Origin: Pseudonocardia sp. EC080619-01
Lineage (GTDB): Bacteria; Actinomycetota; Actinomycetes; Mycobacteriales; Pseudonocardiaceae
Direction: 5' to 3'
Assembly (NCBI RefSeq): GCF_001420995.1
Contig: NZ_CP012184.1
Coordinates: 2,960,501 to 3,024,500 of the forward strand
DNA: 64,000 nucleotides
Under the pieces are notes generated by a model. That model saw only the letters and a list, made by a program, of their open reading frames with translations, did not search any database and was not told where the DNA came from. The translations under genes and the position numbers were made by a program. Shown in pieces: positions 52,286-61,895 of the stretch (position 1 is the stretch's first letter; each line of letters opens with the position of its first letter).

Positions 52286-53223
52286 CGACCCTCCTCCTCC
52301 GCCGGCTGCTGGCCCTGCCGCTGGTGTTCGTGGCCGGGGCGGTGCTGGTGTTCCTGCTGCCCCGGCTGTCCGGTCAGGACACCGCGCTGGGCATCCTGCG
52401 CAGCCGGACGGGGGAGGCGGATCCCGATCCGGCGGTGCTGGCCGCGCTGCGCGAGGAGTACGCGCTGGACGGCGGCTGGTGGGACCAGTTCACCGCCTGG
52501 TTCGGCGCGCTGCTCGGCGGCGACCTCGGCATCTCCTACGCCAGCCGGACCCCGGTGTCCGGGCTGCTCTGGCCCGCGCTCGGCGTCTCGCTGGTGCTGA
52601 CGGTCGCGGCGCTGGTCGTCGCGGGGCTCGTCGGCGTCCCGGCCGGCGTGCGGGCCGCGCGCCGGCCCGGCGGGCGCTTCGACCGGATGCTGACCTCCGG
52701 ATCGGTGCTCGGCGTCGCGGTGCCCGAGTTCGTCCTCGGCACGGTGCTCGTGCTGGTGTTCGCCGTGGTGATCCCCCTGTTGCCGGCCACCGGCTGGGGA
52801 TCGCCCGCGCAGGCGGTGCTGCCGGTACTCACCCTGGCGGCGTTCCCGGCCGCGCTCTCCGCGCAGCTGGTGCGCGCCGAGACCGTCGACGTGCTCGGCC
52901 GCACCCACGTGACGGTCGCGCGGGCGAAGGGGCTGCCGGACCGTGTCGTGCTGTGGCGGCACGGCGGGCGGCTCGCACTGACGTCGGTGGCCTCGATGTC
53001 CGGGCTGTTCCTGGGCGGCCTGCTGGGCGGCTCGGTCGTGGTCGAGGTGCTCTTCTCCGTACCCGGGGTCGGCCGCCTGCTCTACGACGCGGTGCTCGGG
53101 CAGGACCTCCCGGTCACCCAGGCCGGGCTGCTGGCGATCATCGTCCTGGCCTCGGTGGCGGGGATCGCAGCCGAGCTGCTCGCGCTCGCGCTGGACCCGG
53201 TCGCCCGGAGCGCGGTCCGGTGA
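52282..53223 (+). CDS. ABC transporter permease, DppB type
   Basis: The 313-aa protein has about six membrane helices. Its DppB/OppB landmarks include YALDGGWWDQFTAWFGALLGGDLGISYASRTPVSGLLWPAL and the EAA loop (VARAKGLPDRVVLWRHGGRLAL). GTG 52282 overlaps the binding-protein stop, and its stop overlaps the next permease (GTGA), so the three form a tight operon. Confidence 0.9.
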   Translation: MTTLLLRRLLALPLVFVAGAVLVFLLPRLSGQDTALGILRSRTGEADPDPAVLAALREEYALDGGWWDQFTAWFGALLGGDLGISYASRTPVSGLLWPALGVSLVLTVAALVVAGLVGVPAGVRAARRPGGRFDRMLTSGSVLGVAVPEFVLGTVLVLVFAVVIPLLPATGWGSPAQAVLPVLTLAAFPAALSAQLVRAETVDVLGRTHVTVARAKGLPDRVVLWRHGGRLALTSVASMSGLFLGGLLGGSVVVEVLFSVPGVGRLLYDAVLGQDLPVTQAGLLAIIVLASVAGIAAELLALALDPVARSAVR

Positions 53224-54080
53224 GCGCCGGTGTGATGGCCGGACGCCGGTACGCCGCGGACGGCCGGTCGGTGCGCCTGCGCCGCCCGCTACAGATCGGC
53301 GGCCTCGTGCTGCTGGGCGTGCTCGTCGTGCTCGCCCTGCTGCCGCTCGACCCGACGACCAACGACCTCTCGCAGCGGTTCTCCGGTCCCACGCCGGAGC
53401 ATCCGCTGGGGACCGACCAGCTCGGCCGGGACATGCTCGCCCGGCTGGCGGTCGGGGCGCGGATCTCGGTCGGGTTCACGGTGGTGGCGCTCGCGGTCTG
53501 CGCGGTGACCGGCACGCTCCTCGGGGTGGTAGCCGCCTGGGCCGGCGGGGTGGTGGGCCAGCTGTTCCAGCGGATCGTCGACGTGCTCGTCGCGATCCCG
53601 GCGGTCCTGATCGGACTGATCGTCGTGGCCGCGTCGGGCGGCGCGCCGGGAGTGTGGTCGCTGCTGGTGGCGGTCGTCGTCGCCGGGTGGACGCCGTTCG
53701 CGCGGTTGACCTACCAGCTCGTCGTACGCGAGCGGAGCCGCGAGTACGTCGAGGGCGCGGTCGCCGTCGGAGCCGGACCCGGGCGCATCGCGTTCCGGCA
53801 CGTGCTGCCGAACCTGACCCGGCCGCTGCTGTCGCACCTGTGCCTGCGGTTCGCGAACATCCTGCTCACGGTGGCCGGACTGTCGTTCCTCGGGCTCGGG
53901 CCGCAGCCGCCGACCCCGGAGTGGGGGGTGATGCTCGCCGACGGGAGGCAGTTCCTGTTCAACGCACCGCAGCTCGTCGTCCTCCCCGCGCTGGCCGTCG
54001 TGGGCACGGCGCTGATCGTGACCGGGATCGGCCGGGAGATCGAGCGACGGACCGTCACCGGACCTTCCGGACAGTTCTGA
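53220..54080 (+). CDS. ABC transporter permease, DppC type
   Basis: The 286-aa protein has the DppC/OppC pattern: HPLGTDQLGRDMLARLAVGARISV, six helices, the EAA loop (YVEGAVAVGAGPGRIAFRHVLPNL) and LSFLGLGPQPPTPEWGVMLADGRQF. No ATPase genes follow; the operon continues to a dioxygenase, so the ATP-driving subunits must be encoded elsewhere or be shared. Confidence 0.9.
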   Translation: MSAGVMAGRRYAADGRSVRLRRPLQIGGLVLLGVLVVLALLPLDPTTNDLSQRFSGPTPEHPLGTDQLGRDMLARLAVGARISVGFTVVALAVCAVTGTLLGVVAAWAGGVVGQLFQRIVDVLVAIPAVLIGLIVVAASGGAPGVWSLLVAVVVAGWTPFARLTYQLVVRERSREYVEGAVAVGAGPGRIAFRHVLPNLTRPLLSHLCLRFANILLTVAGLSFLGLGPQPPTPEWGVMLADGRQFLFNAPQLVVLPALAVVGTALIVTGIGREIERRTVTGPSGQF

Positions 54081-54137
54081 AAGAGCGTCGTTCCTGCCAG
54101 ACTTGTGCGAGAGCGCACGAACGGCAGGAGGCACGAC

Positions 54138-54947
54138 GTGGCGGTGACGGCAGCGGACGGACGGCGGCGGGGCGAGGCCCGGCCCGAGCTGAAGTGCCTG
54201 GTGGACGAGACCGGGGTGGTGCCGCGCACCGCCTCGGTCGACGACGCCCGCGCGGTGCTCGCCGAAGACGGTGTCGTGCGGATCCCCGGGGCGGGGCTCG
54301 ACCCGGAGTGCCTCGTCGTGACCGCGGCCCGGGTGCTCGGGGGCCGGTTGCGCGAGCTGTTCGGGATCCGCCCGCAGGGCGGGACCGACTCCCCCGCACT
54401 GGGCCTGCACAACGACGGCGCGTACCTCCAGGGCGACGTGCACGGGCGCACCGTGCGCCTGCGCGACCCCGACGAGGACTACCTGCTGATGCACTGCACG
54501 TCGCCGGCGCCGTCCGGCGGGGACTCGGTGCTCGTCGACGGCTACGCCCTGGTCGACCGGCTGGCCACCGACCACCCGGAGCTGCACGCGTTCGTCACCG
54601 GTGCCGACACCGACTTCTTCGGGACGCGGGTGGACCCGCCGCGCGGGGTGCCGGCCACACCCCTGCTCCGCAGGATGGTCGAGTACACCCGGGGTGGCCG
54701 CCGCGCGGTGCGGGCCAGCGACTACGCGCTCCCGGTGCCCCGTGTCCCCGAGTGGGACGAGCACCTCGCCCGGATCGAGGAGTACGCCGACCTGCTCGCG
54801 ACGGCGTCCGAGGCGGCCCCGCGGTTCCGGATGGACAGCGGTGACCTGCTGATCCTCGACAACTACCGGTTCCTGCACGGTCGCGACGCCTTCAGCGGCT
54901 CGCGCACCCTGCACGTCCTGTCGGTCAGGACGACCGAGGCCTTCTGA
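54138..54947 (+). CDS. TauD/TfdA-like Fe(II)/2-oxoglutarate dioxygenase
   Basis: The 269-aa protein has the facial triad layout: LHNDGAY (HxD) about residue 94, a distal His in NYRFLHGRDAF and an Arg in SRTLHVLSVRT that binds 2-oxoglutarate. MHCTSPAPSGGDSVLVDG is typical of TauD and clavaminate-synthase-like members. The substrate is unknown; location after peptide-type permeases suggests it may modify or degrade the imported compound. GTG 54138 is supported by GGAGG; the frame is open to 54105. Confidence 0.82.
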   Translation: MAVTAADGRRRGEARPELKCLVDETGVVPRTASVDDARAVLAEDGVVRIPGAGLDPECLVVTAARVLGGRLRELFGIRPQGGTDSPALGLHNDGAYLQGDVHGRTVRLRDPDEDYLLMHCTSPAPSGGDSVLVDGYALVDRLATDHPELHAFVTGADTDFFGTRVDPPRGVPATPLLRRMVEYTRGGRRAVRASDYALPVPRVPEWDEHLARIEEYADLLATASEAAPRFRMDSGDLLILDNYRFLHGRDAFSGSRTLHVLSVRTTEAF

Positions 54948-54951
54948 GACA

Positions 54952-54989
54952 CCGACGGCCGCCCTCCACACCGGGAGGGCGGCCGTCGG
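54952..54989. terminator. Strong bidirectional terminator
   Basis: A perfect 16-bp stem (54952-54967 with 54974-54989) and a 6-nt loop lie between the convergent dioxygenase and flavohemoglobin genes, 5 and 19 nt from their stops. Confidence 0.85.
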
Positions 54990-55007
54990 CGTCGTGCGTG
55001 GTGGCGC

Positions 55008-56180
55008 TCAGTCCATCGTGAACGGGTCGTAGGTGATCCGGTCCAGCGGCGTGCCCGCCACCAGCATCCGGGACACCGTCGAGCGGATCATCGCCGGCGA
55101 GCCGCACACGAGGACGTCGTGGTCGCTCCAGGCGCCGAACCGGGTCACGACGTCGGCCAGGGTGCCGGTCTCGGCGCCGGACGGCTCGTCCTCGTGCTCG
55201 ACGACCGGGATCACGTCCAGCCACGGGAAGCTGTAGGACAGCTTCCGCAGCGAGGTGAAGTCGTACAGGTCGTCCCAGGTGCGGCCACCGACGAACACCT
55301 GGGTGCGCGGCGGCCGCGGCCGCTGCCGCACCTCGTCGAGCAGGGCCTTCATCGGGGCGACGCCGGTGCCACCGGCGACCATCAGCAGCTCACGCTCCGT
55401 GTTCTGCGGGACGGCCATCCGGCCCATCGGCGGGCCGATCCGCCAGGTCTCGCCGATCTGGCTGTGCGCGACGATCGCCCGGCTCACCCAGCCGTTCTCG
55501 ACGGCGCGGACGTGGAACTCGATCGTCCCGTCGTGCCGCGGCGCGTTCGCCGGGGACAGGTAGCGCCAGAGCCGAGGGCGGTGCGGCGTCTCCACCGAGA
55601 CGTACTGCCCGGCCTGGTAGGGCACCTGCTGCTCGGTCGCGACGGTGACGACGGCCAGGTCCCAGCCGATCCGGCGGTGGTCGACGACCCGGCCGAGCCA
55701 GGACGCCGGCCCGCGCTCGGCGGCGGCGGCCTGCTGCATCGCGTCGGCGACGATCCCGTACGCGCCGGTCCAGGCCTTCTCGACGTCGGGCGTCCAGTTC
55801 TCGCCGGAGTACGTCGCGATCGCCGAGATCAGCGCGTCGCCGACCGCGTCGTAGTGCTGGGAGAGCACGCCGAACTTGCGGTGGTCGCGGCCGAGCTGCT
55901 GCAGGAAGGGGACGAGGTCGTCCGGCTGGTCGACCATCTGGACGACGTGGACGAGGGCGCGCAGCAGGCGGCTGCGCTGCACCTCCATGTTCACCGGGAA
56001 CAGGTCCCGCGTCTCCGGGGCGCGGCTGAACAGGCGCGCGTAGAAGTGCTTGCCGAGCTCCTCGGCCTGGGGCTCGACGAGGGCGAAACTGTTCCGGATG
56101 AGCTCGACGGTCCGGTCCGCCTCCGAGGCGGGGCGTCGCGGCGGGGCGACGTCGCCGGCGATCAGCTGGTCAGCAGTCAT
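55008..56180 (-). CDS. Type II flavohemoglobin-like protein
   Basis: The 390-aa protein has an N-terminal globin domain (about 20-150) with the proximal histidine region LGRDHRKFGVLSQHYD and a FAD/NAD reductase module: RLWRYLSPANAP, IGPPMGRM, LLMVAGGTGVAPMKALLDEV and VLVCGSPAMIRSTVSRMLVAGTP. In place of the usual RxYS flavin motif it has RYLS, as in actinobacterial type II flavohemoglobins, whose role is not NO dioxygenation. ATG 56180 is the start. Confidence 0.85.
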   Translation of the reverse strand: MTADQLIAGDVAPPRRPASEADRTVELIRNSFALVEPQAEELGKHFYARLFSRAPETRDLFPVNMEVQRSRLLRALVHVVQMVDQPDDLVPFLQQLGRDHRKFGVLSQHYDAVGDALISAIATYSGENWTPDVEKAWTGAYGIVADAMQQAAAAERGPASWLGRVVDHRRIGWDLAVVTVATEQQVPYQAGQYVSVETPHRPRLWRYLSPANAPRHDGTIEFHVRAVENGWVSRAIVAHSQIGETWRIGPPMGRMAVPQNTERELLMVAGGTGVAPMKALLDEVRQRPRPPRTQVFVGGRTWDDLYDFTSLRKLSYSFPWLDVIPVVEHEDEPSGAETGTLADVVTRFGAWSDHDVLVCGSPAMIRSTVSRMLVAGTPLDRITYDPFTMD

Positions 56181-56487
56181 GCCTGGCGGACACTCTCCTC
56201 GGTCGTGCTCCGTGCCGCGGTGCCGGTGGGCCTCGACGCCCCGGCACCGCCGGTCAGGGTACGCGAGTTCCTCCGCCCGCCGGTGCGACGCGCAGCAGCC
56301 GGCTCACTCGGTGGCAGCGAGCGGGTACGCATGGTCACGAATCATCCGTTCGGGGACGGTGGGCACTCGTCATGGCGTGGGTGGCGCCACGGTCAGGATA
56401 GCGCCCGCGCCGGAGAATGCCGACGTGGCGGGGGCGGTGTGTGCATCCTGCGTCCGTTTGGTCCTGGGCCCTCCGGATGGCACGGTG
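56181..56487. other. 307-bp divergent intergenic region
   Basis: It separates the flavohemoglobin and PPOX genes and must hold both promoters. The sequence is less GC-rich in its middle (56330-56400). I see no convincing -35/-10 pair, palindrome or small gene. A frame reads through from 56050 but has no ribosome site before 56488. Confidence 0.4.
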
Positions 56488-57267
56488 GTGTCCGTGCCCC
56501 TGCGAACCCCCGCCCCGGTGCTCCCCGGCCGGGAGCGTCCCGCGAGCCTTCCGGAGACCCTCCCGCACCCCGAGGAGTCCCACCGGCCGGGATCGGCGGG
56601 CGAGCACGTGTTCCAGGACGAGGTCGGCAGCACCGCCCGTGCCGACCGCTTCTACGACGACCAGCTCCGTGACCGGCTGCTCCCCACGATGGTGGAGTTC
56701 ATCGGCCGGATGGAGATGGCGTTCGTCGCCACCGCCGACGGCCACGGGGAGTGCGACAGCTCGCTGCGCGCGGGCCCGCCCGGCTTCGTCCAGGTGATCG
56801 ACGAGTTCACGCTGGCCTACCCCGAGTACCGCGGGAACGGCGTCTACGCCAGCCTCGGCAACCTCGTCGAGAACCCGCACGTCGGGATGCTGATGGTGGA
56901 CTTCACCGAGTCCCTGATCGGGCTGCACGTCAACGGCCGCGCCCGGATCATGGACGACGCCGCCTTCCGCGCGGCCTTCCCCGGCCACGGCGGCGAGCAG
57001 GTGGCCGGCCGCCGCGCCGAGCGCTGGGTGGTCGTGGAGGTCGAGGAGGCCTACATCCACTGCCGCAAGCACATCCCGCGGATGGAGCGGGTGACGCAGC
57101 GGCGGGCGTGGGGGACCGACGACCCGGCCCGCAAGGGCGGCGACTTCTTCGGTGCGAAGGGGACCCCGCGGCGGGTGCCGCGGCCGGCACGCCGCCGGTT
57201 CCCCAGCACCACGCACCTGGGTGCCGGTGCCTCCCGCGCGCTGCGCCGCCGTCCGCACTCCCGCTGA
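56488..57267 (+). CDS. PPOX-type flavoprotein, second paralogue
   Basis: The 259-aa protein contains the split-barrel core [64 protein letters not shown] and [13 protein letters not shown], similar in order to the protein at 6139. Here it has a long N-terminal extension and a basic C-terminal tail ([18 protein letters not shown]). FMN or a deazaflavin is the likely cofactor; the substrate is unknown. GTG 56488 is chosen; GTG 56485 is equally possible. Confidence 0.8.
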   Translation: MSVPLRTPAPVLPGRERPASLPETLPHPEESHRPGSAGEHVFQDEVGSTARADRFYDDQLRDRLLPTMVEFIGRMEMAFVATADGHGECDSSLRAGPPGFVQVIDEFTLAYPEYRGNGVYASLGNLVENPHVGMLMVDFTESLIGLHVNGRARIMDDAAFRAAFPGHGGEQVAGRRAERWVVVEVEEAYIHCRKHIPRMERVTQRRAWGTDDPARKGGDFFGAKGTPRRVPRPARRRFPSTTHLGAGASRALRRRPHSR

Positions 57268-57646
57268 GCGGCGCCACTCCGCACCCCCCCGGCACTCCCC
57301 GGGCGGCGCCCGGCGAGGGCGTCCGGGCCGTGAGCCGTGCGCGCCGTCCGGCGAGGACGCGCGCGCACCCCGACGCCGTACTCCCATGCCGCCGTCCGAT
57401 GTCGACGGCCGCGGTCCGCGTCGGATCCGCCGGTGCCCCGTGGGGTGGCGGCCGAGCCGGTCCCCCGCGCCCCTGGGGAACAGAGGGTTCGAGAAATATC
57501 GACCTGAGCGGAACAGACTCAACTTTCCTGCCGTTGTCACTGTCGAGAGGTGCGCCGGCGGGCAGACTGTGCGGACAGCGGTCCGCGGTGCCGCTCCCCA
57601 CCACGGACCACCAGACGACAGAGAAGGACCAGGAGGAACGCGGAGC
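57268..57646. other. 379-bp clpB upstream region
   Basis: There is no gene here: the frame open from 57152 is GC-rich read-through. The region contains one HAIR operator (57503-57523) in a short AT-rich patch, followed by TTGTCA at 57534-57539, a possible -35. GGAG precedes the clpB ATG. Confidence 0.5.
57503..57523. promoter_or_regulatory. HAIR element upstream of clpB
   Basis: CCTGAGC-N7-ACTCAAC matches CTTGAGT-N7-ACTCAAG at 11 of 14 arm positions, 123 nt before clpB. Together with the dnaK sites it defines an HspR regulon inside the window. Confidence 0.8.
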
Positions 57647-60268
57647 ATGGACTCCTTCAACCCCACCACCCGTACTCAGCAGGCCATCTCCGCAGCCGTC
57701 CAGGCCGCGACGCTGGCCGGCAACCCCGATGTCGGGCCGACCCACCTCCTCGGTGCGCTGCTCGCCCAGGGCGACGGCATCGCCGCGCCGCTGCTGGAGG
57801 CGGTCGGGGCGGACGCCGGCGCCGTCCGGAAGGACGTGACCGCGCTCGGGAACCGGCTGCCGTCGGCGTCGGGCTCCTCGGTGAGCGCGCCGCAGCTGTC
57901 CCGGGACGCGCTCGCCGCGATCACCGCGGCCCAGCAGCTCGCGACCGAGATGGGCGACGAGTACGTCTCCACCGAACACCTGCTCGTCGGGCTCGCGCAG
58001 TCCGGCGGCCCGGTCGCCCAGCTGCTCCAGCGCTACGGCGCCACGCCCGACGCGCTGCGCGAGGCGTTCGGCAGGGTCCGCGGGTCGGCCCGGGTGTCCA
58101 GCCCGGACCCGGAGAGCAGCTACCAGGCGCTGGAGAAGTACGGCCAGGACCTGACCGCCCGCGCCCGCGACGGCGGGCTCGACCCGGTCATCGGCCGGGA
58201 CACCGAGATCCGCCGCGTGGTGCAGGTGCTGTCGCGCCGCACCAAGAACAACCCGGTGCTCATCGGCGAGCCGGGCGTCGGCAAGACCGCCATCGTCGAG
58301 GGGCTCGCCCAGCGGATCGTCGACGGCGACGTGCCCGAGTCCCTGCGGGGCAAGCGGGTCGTCGCGCTCGACCTGGGCTCGATGGTCGCCGGTGCGAAGT
58401 ACCGCGGCGAGTTCGAGGAGCGGCTCAAGGCCGTCCTCAAGGAGATCACCGACTCGGCCGGCGAGATCATCACCTTCATCGACGAGCTGCACACGATCGT
58501 CGGGGCCGGCGCGTCCGGCGAGGGCGCGATGGACGCCGGCAACATGATCAAGCCGATGCTCGCCCGCGGTGAGCTGCGGATGGTCGGCGCCACCACGCTC
58601 GACGAGTACCGGCAGCACATCGAGAAGGACGCGGCGCTGGAGCGCCGGTTCCAGCAGGTGCTGGTCGGCGAGCCGAGCGTCGAGGACACGATCGGCATCC
58701 TGCGCGGGCTCAAGGAGCGCTACGAGGTGCACCACGGCGTCCGGATCACCGACGCCGCCCTGGTCGCCGCCTCCACCCTGTCGGACCGCTACATCACCGC
58801 GCGGTTCCTCCCCGACAAGGCCATCGACCTGGTCGACGAGGCCGCGTCCCGGCTCCGCATGGAGATCGACTCGCGGCCGGTGGAGATCGACACCGTGGAG
58901 CGGGCGGTCCGCCGGCTGGAGATCGAGGAGATGGCGCTGGAGAAGGAGTCCGACGCCGCCTCGGCCGACCGGCTCGTCGCGCTGCGCGCCGAGCTGGCCG
59001 AGAAGCGCGAGGAGCTCACGGCCCTGACCGCACGCTGGCAGAACGAGCGTGGCGCCATCGAGTCGACCCGCGAGCTGAAGGAGCAGCTGGAGCAGCTCCG
59101 CGGGGAGTCCGACCGCGCCGAGCGCGACGGCGACCTGGGCCGGGCCGCGGAACTGCGCTACGGGCGCATCCCGCAGCTGGAGAAGGAGCTGGCCGAGAAG
59201 ACGGCGGTCGTGGAGACCCACGAGGACGTCATGCTCAAGGAGGAGGTCGGCCCGGACGACGTGGCCGACGTCGTCAGCTCCTGGACCGGCGTACCGGCCG
59301 GCCGGATGCTGGAGGGCGAGACCGCGAAGCTGCTGCGCATGGAGGACGAGCTCGGCCGCCGGGTGATCGGACAGGCCGAGGCCGTCCGCGTCGTCTCCGA
59401 CGCGGTGCGCCGCGCCCGCGCGGGCATCGCCGACGAGAACCGGCCGACCGGCTCGTTCCTGTTCCTCGGCCCGACCGGTGTGGGCAAGACCGAGCTGGCC
59501 AAGGCGCTCGCCGAGTTCCTGTTCGACGACGAGCGCGCGATGGTCCGCGTCGACATGAGCGAGTACTCCGAGAAGCACTCGGTGGCCCGCCTGGTCGGCG
59601 CCCCGCCCGGCTACGTCGGCTACGACCAGGGCGGCCAGCTCACCGAGGCGGTGCGGCGGCGGCCGTACACCGTCGTGCTGCTCGACGAGGTGGAGAAGGC
59701 CCACCCGGACGTCTTCGACACGCTGCTGCAGGTGCTCGACGACGGCAGGCTCACCGACGGCCAGGGCCGCACGGTGGACTTCCGCAACACCATCCTGGTG
59801 CTGACGTCCAACCTGGGCAGCCAGGCGATCGCCGACCAGGCGCTCGACGAGAAGGCGCGCGAGGACGCCGTCATGGCCGTCGTCCGGACGCACTTCAAGC
59901 CCGAGTTCCTCAACCGGCTCGACGACGTCGTGGTCTTCCACGCGCTGTCCACCGACGAGCTGACCCACATCGTCGACATCCAGGTCGGCGTGCTGGGCGA
60001 CCGGCTCGCGAAGCGGCGGCTGACGCTCGAGGTCTCCGACGCGGCCCGCGAGTGGCTGGCGATGAACGGGTTCGACCCGGTCTTCGGCGCCCGGCCGCTG
60101 CGCCGGCTGGTGCAGAGCTCGATCGGTGATCAGCTCGCCCGCGAGCTGCTGTCCGGATCGGTGCGCGAGGGCGACACCGTGCGGGTCGATCTCGACCCGT
60201 CGGCGTCCGGCGGGACCGGTGCGCTGGTCGTCGGCAGGTCGACGAGCCCGGTCGCGATCGCGAACTGA
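57647..60268 (+). CDS. clpB: Disaggregase ClpB
   Basis: The 873-aa protein has a Clp N domain (about 1-145), AAA-1 with Walker [10 protein letters not shown] (about 206) and Walker [11 protein letters not shown], and the coiled-coil M domain (about 405-530: [25 protein letters not shown]). AAA-2 has Walker [10 protein letters not shown] (about 608) and [15 protein letters not shown]. It lacks the ClpP-binding loop, fitting ClpB rather than ClpA/ClpC. With DnaK it resolves protein aggregates. ATG 57647. Confidence 0.97.
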   Translation: MDSFNPTTRTQQAISAAVQAATLAGNPDVGPTHLLGALLAQGDGIAAPLLEAVGADAGAVRKDVTALGNRLPSASGSSVSAPQLSRDALAAITAAQQLATEMGDEYVSTEHLLVGLAQSGGPVAQLLQRYGATPDALREAFGRVRGSARVSSPDPESSYQALEKYGQDLTARARDGGLDPVIGRDTEIRRVVQVLSRRTKNNPVLIGEPGVGKTAIVEGLAQRIVDGDVPESLRGKRVVALDLGSMVAGAKYRGEFEERLKAVLKEITDSAGEIITFIDELHTIVGAGASGEGAMDAGNMIKPMLARGELRMVGATTLDEYRQHIEKDAALERRFQQVLVGEPSVEDTIGILRGLKERYEVHHGVRITDAALVAASTLSDRYITARFLPDKAIDLVDEAASRLRMEIDSRPVEIDTVERAVRRLEIEEMALEKESDAASADRLVALRAELAEKREELTALTARWQNERGAIESTRELKEQLEQLRGESDRAERDGDLGRAAELRYGRIPQLEKELAEKTAVVETHEDVMLKEEVGPDDVADVVSSWTGVPAGRMLEGETAKLLRMEDELGRRVIGQAEAVRVVSDAVRRARAGIADENRPTGSFLFLGPTGVGKTELAKALAEFLFDDERAMVRVDMSEYSEKHSVARLVGAPPGYVGYDQGGQLTEAVRRRPYTVVLLDEVEKAHPDVFDTLLQVLDDGRLTDGQGRTVDFRNTILVLTSNLGSQAIADQALDEKAREDAVMAVVRTHFKPEFLNRLDDVVVFHALSTDELTHIVDIQVGVLGDRLAKRRLTLEVSDAAREWLAMNGFDPVFGARPLRRLVQSSIGDQLARELLSGSVREGDTVRVDLDPSASGGTGALVVGRSTSPVAIAN

Positions 60269-60318
60269 TCCCCGGACCCGGCCGTGGGCCGGGGCGGTGG
60301 AGGCCATCGTCCCGGTCC

Positions 60319-60648
60319 ATGGAGCGACCGACATCGTCTCCGCCGTCGGCGGAGACCTGGCTGGCCGAGTACCGCGAGCGGCTCGACGAGATCCGGGTAC
60401 GGGTCGAGCAGGCCCGGGACCGGGCGACGGCGGTGACCGCGACCGCGCAGACCCGGGACGGCGCGGTCGCCGTCACCGTCGACGCGTCCGGCGCCGTCAC
60501 CGACCTGCGGTTCGGGGTACGGGCCGACGACCTTCCCCGTGCGCGGCTGGCCGGGACCGTCCTGCGGCTGTGCCGCGAGGCCGCGGCCGACGCCCGATCC
60601 CAGGTCGAGAAGATCATGGAGCCGTTGACGTCCGGCGGCAGCCGGTGA
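60319..60648 (+). CDS. YbaB/EbfC-like protein in an ESX-type operon
   Basis: The 109-aa protein has a helix-strand-strand-helix pattern as in YbaB/EbfC proteins (RLDEIRVRVEQARDRATAVTATAQTRDGAVAVTVDASGAVTDLRFGVRADDL). In actinobacteria, YbaB-like genes often begin ESX-substrate operons rather than acting as the recombination protein beside recR. The stop overlaps the next start (GTGA). Confidence 0.75.
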   Translation: MERPTSSPPSAETWLAEYRERLDEIRVRVEQARDRATAVTATAQTRDGAVAVTVDASGAVTDLRFGVRADDLPRARLAGTVLRLCREAAADARSQVEKIMEPLTSGGSR

Positions 60649-60980
60649 CGGCCGCGGACGGCGGCTTCCGCGCCGATCCCGCCGGGATGGCGGCCGTCGC
60701 GGCCCGGCTCGACGACGTCGCCACGGCCGTCGACGCGGCGCGGCCGACCGCCGGCCAGGTCTCCGGGGACGCGTTCGGGCTGGTCGGCGGCCTGTTCGCC
60801 GGGGCGGCGACGTCGGCGGTGCACACCGGGGCCGAGGCCGTGTCCGCGCTCGCGGCGTCCCTGCGCCGGACCGCGGGGGAGCTGCGGCACGCGGCGCGCG
60901 ACTACGAGCTGGCCGACGCCGGCGCGGCCCTGGCCTTCGCCGGGGTCGGGGTCCCGGCGGTCCCGGCCGGTGAGCGGTGA
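60645..60980 (+). CDS. WXG100/ESX-type helical protein
   Basis: The 111-aa helical protein resembles ESX secretion-associated proteins: FRADPAGMAAVAARLDDVATAVDAARP, a central Gly-rich turn, and AASLRRTAGELRHAARDYELAD. YELAD fits the YxxxD/E export signal. GTG 60645 overlaps the YbaB-like stop, and its own stop overlaps the following gene. Confidence 0.7.
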   Translation: MTAADGGFRADPAGMAAVAARLDDVATAVDAARPTAGQVSGDAFGLVGGLFAGAATSAVHTGAEAVSALAASLRRTAGELRHAARDYELADAGAALAFAGVGVPAVPAGER

Positions 60981-61813
60981 CCGCGCCGTCCGCTCCCCCC
61001 GCCCCGGAGGGCGACGCCGGCGAGAGCGCGGACGCCTGGTTCGAGGGCAGCGGGATCGTCTCGTCGTACCGGGACGTGGGCACGGCCGTCGACGAGCAGG
61101 ACGCCGCGGGCGTCGCCTGGGCCGCGGCCGCCGCCGGCCTGGGCACACTGGGGTTCGTCGCCGACCCGTTCGGGTCCCTGACCTCGGCGTTCGCCGGCTG
61201 GGCCATCGAGCACCTGTGGTTCCTCCGCGAACCGCTGGACGCCCTCGCCGGTGACCCGCAGGAGGTCGGCGACCTCGCGGCGGGCTGGCAGCGCCTGTCC
61301 CACGTGCTGACGGCTCAGGGCACGGCGGCGCGGACGGCGGTGGAGGAGGCGGGCCGCGCGTGGGAGGGCGCGGCGGCCGCCGGGTTCGCCGGCACCACCA
61401 CGGCCGTCGCCGCCGGAGCCGACCGGATCTCCGAGCAGGCACGGGCGACGGCCGAGCTGGTCCTGCACACGGGAGCGATGGTCGGTGCGGAGCGCGCCCT
61501 GATCCGCGACGCCGTCGCGGACTTCCTGGCGGGCCTGGCCACGTCGGGGGTGCTCACGGCGATCAGCGGCGGGGCCGCCGCACCGGTCACCGTCACGAAC
61601 GCGCTGCTCGACGCCGTGCAGCTGGGCCGGCGGCTGGGCGACCGCGTGCAGACGCTGGTCGACGCGCTCCGGGAGTCCGCCGAGCTCGCGGGGCGGGCCG
61701 AGACGGCGTTGCACGCCGCGATCGGCAGGCCGGACCGCGCGGTCGAGCACGGCAAACAGGAGGCCGCGGCCCGCGCCTCCGCCGCCGGAGGCGACGACCC
61801 GGCACCGGAGTGA
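60977..61813 (+). CDS. Large WXG-like ESX-associated protein
   Basis: The 278-aa protein has an N-terminal acidic region and a hydrophobic patch (AAAAAGLGTLGFVADPFGSLTSAFAGWAIEHLWF). A long helical domain follows with a WEG turn (EEAGRAWEGAAAAGFAGTT), like the WxG of ESX substrates. It ends in a helical, mixed-charge tail. It is probably exported with, or partnered by, the 111-aa protein. No toxin domain is recognised. GTG 60977. Confidence 0.65.
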   Translation: MTAPSAPPAPEGDAGESADAWFEGSGIVSSYRDVGTAVDEQDAAGVAWAAAAAGLGTLGFVADPFGSLTSAFAGWAIEHLWFLREPLDALAGDPQEVGDLAAGWQRLSHVLTAQGTAARTAVEEAGRAWEGAAAAGFAGTTTAVAAGADRISEQARATAELVLHTGAMVGAERALIRDAVADFLAGLATSGVLTAISGGAAAPVTVTNALLDAVQLGRRLGDRVQTLVDALRESAELAGRAETALHAAIGRPDRAVEHGKQEAAARASAAGGDDPAPE

Positions 61814-61895
61814 GAGCACCTCGTACCCGGAAAGGTGCACGTCCGGGTCGTGGCGCTACCACGTCGCCACGCCGATCGGGACTACGCTCCGCGGC

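Noticed and set aside
56948..60334. 1,128-aa open frame antisense to clpB
   Set aside because: It mirrors the codon structure of clpB, has repetitive Arg/Ala/Gly/Leu composition and no recognisable domain or ribosome site.
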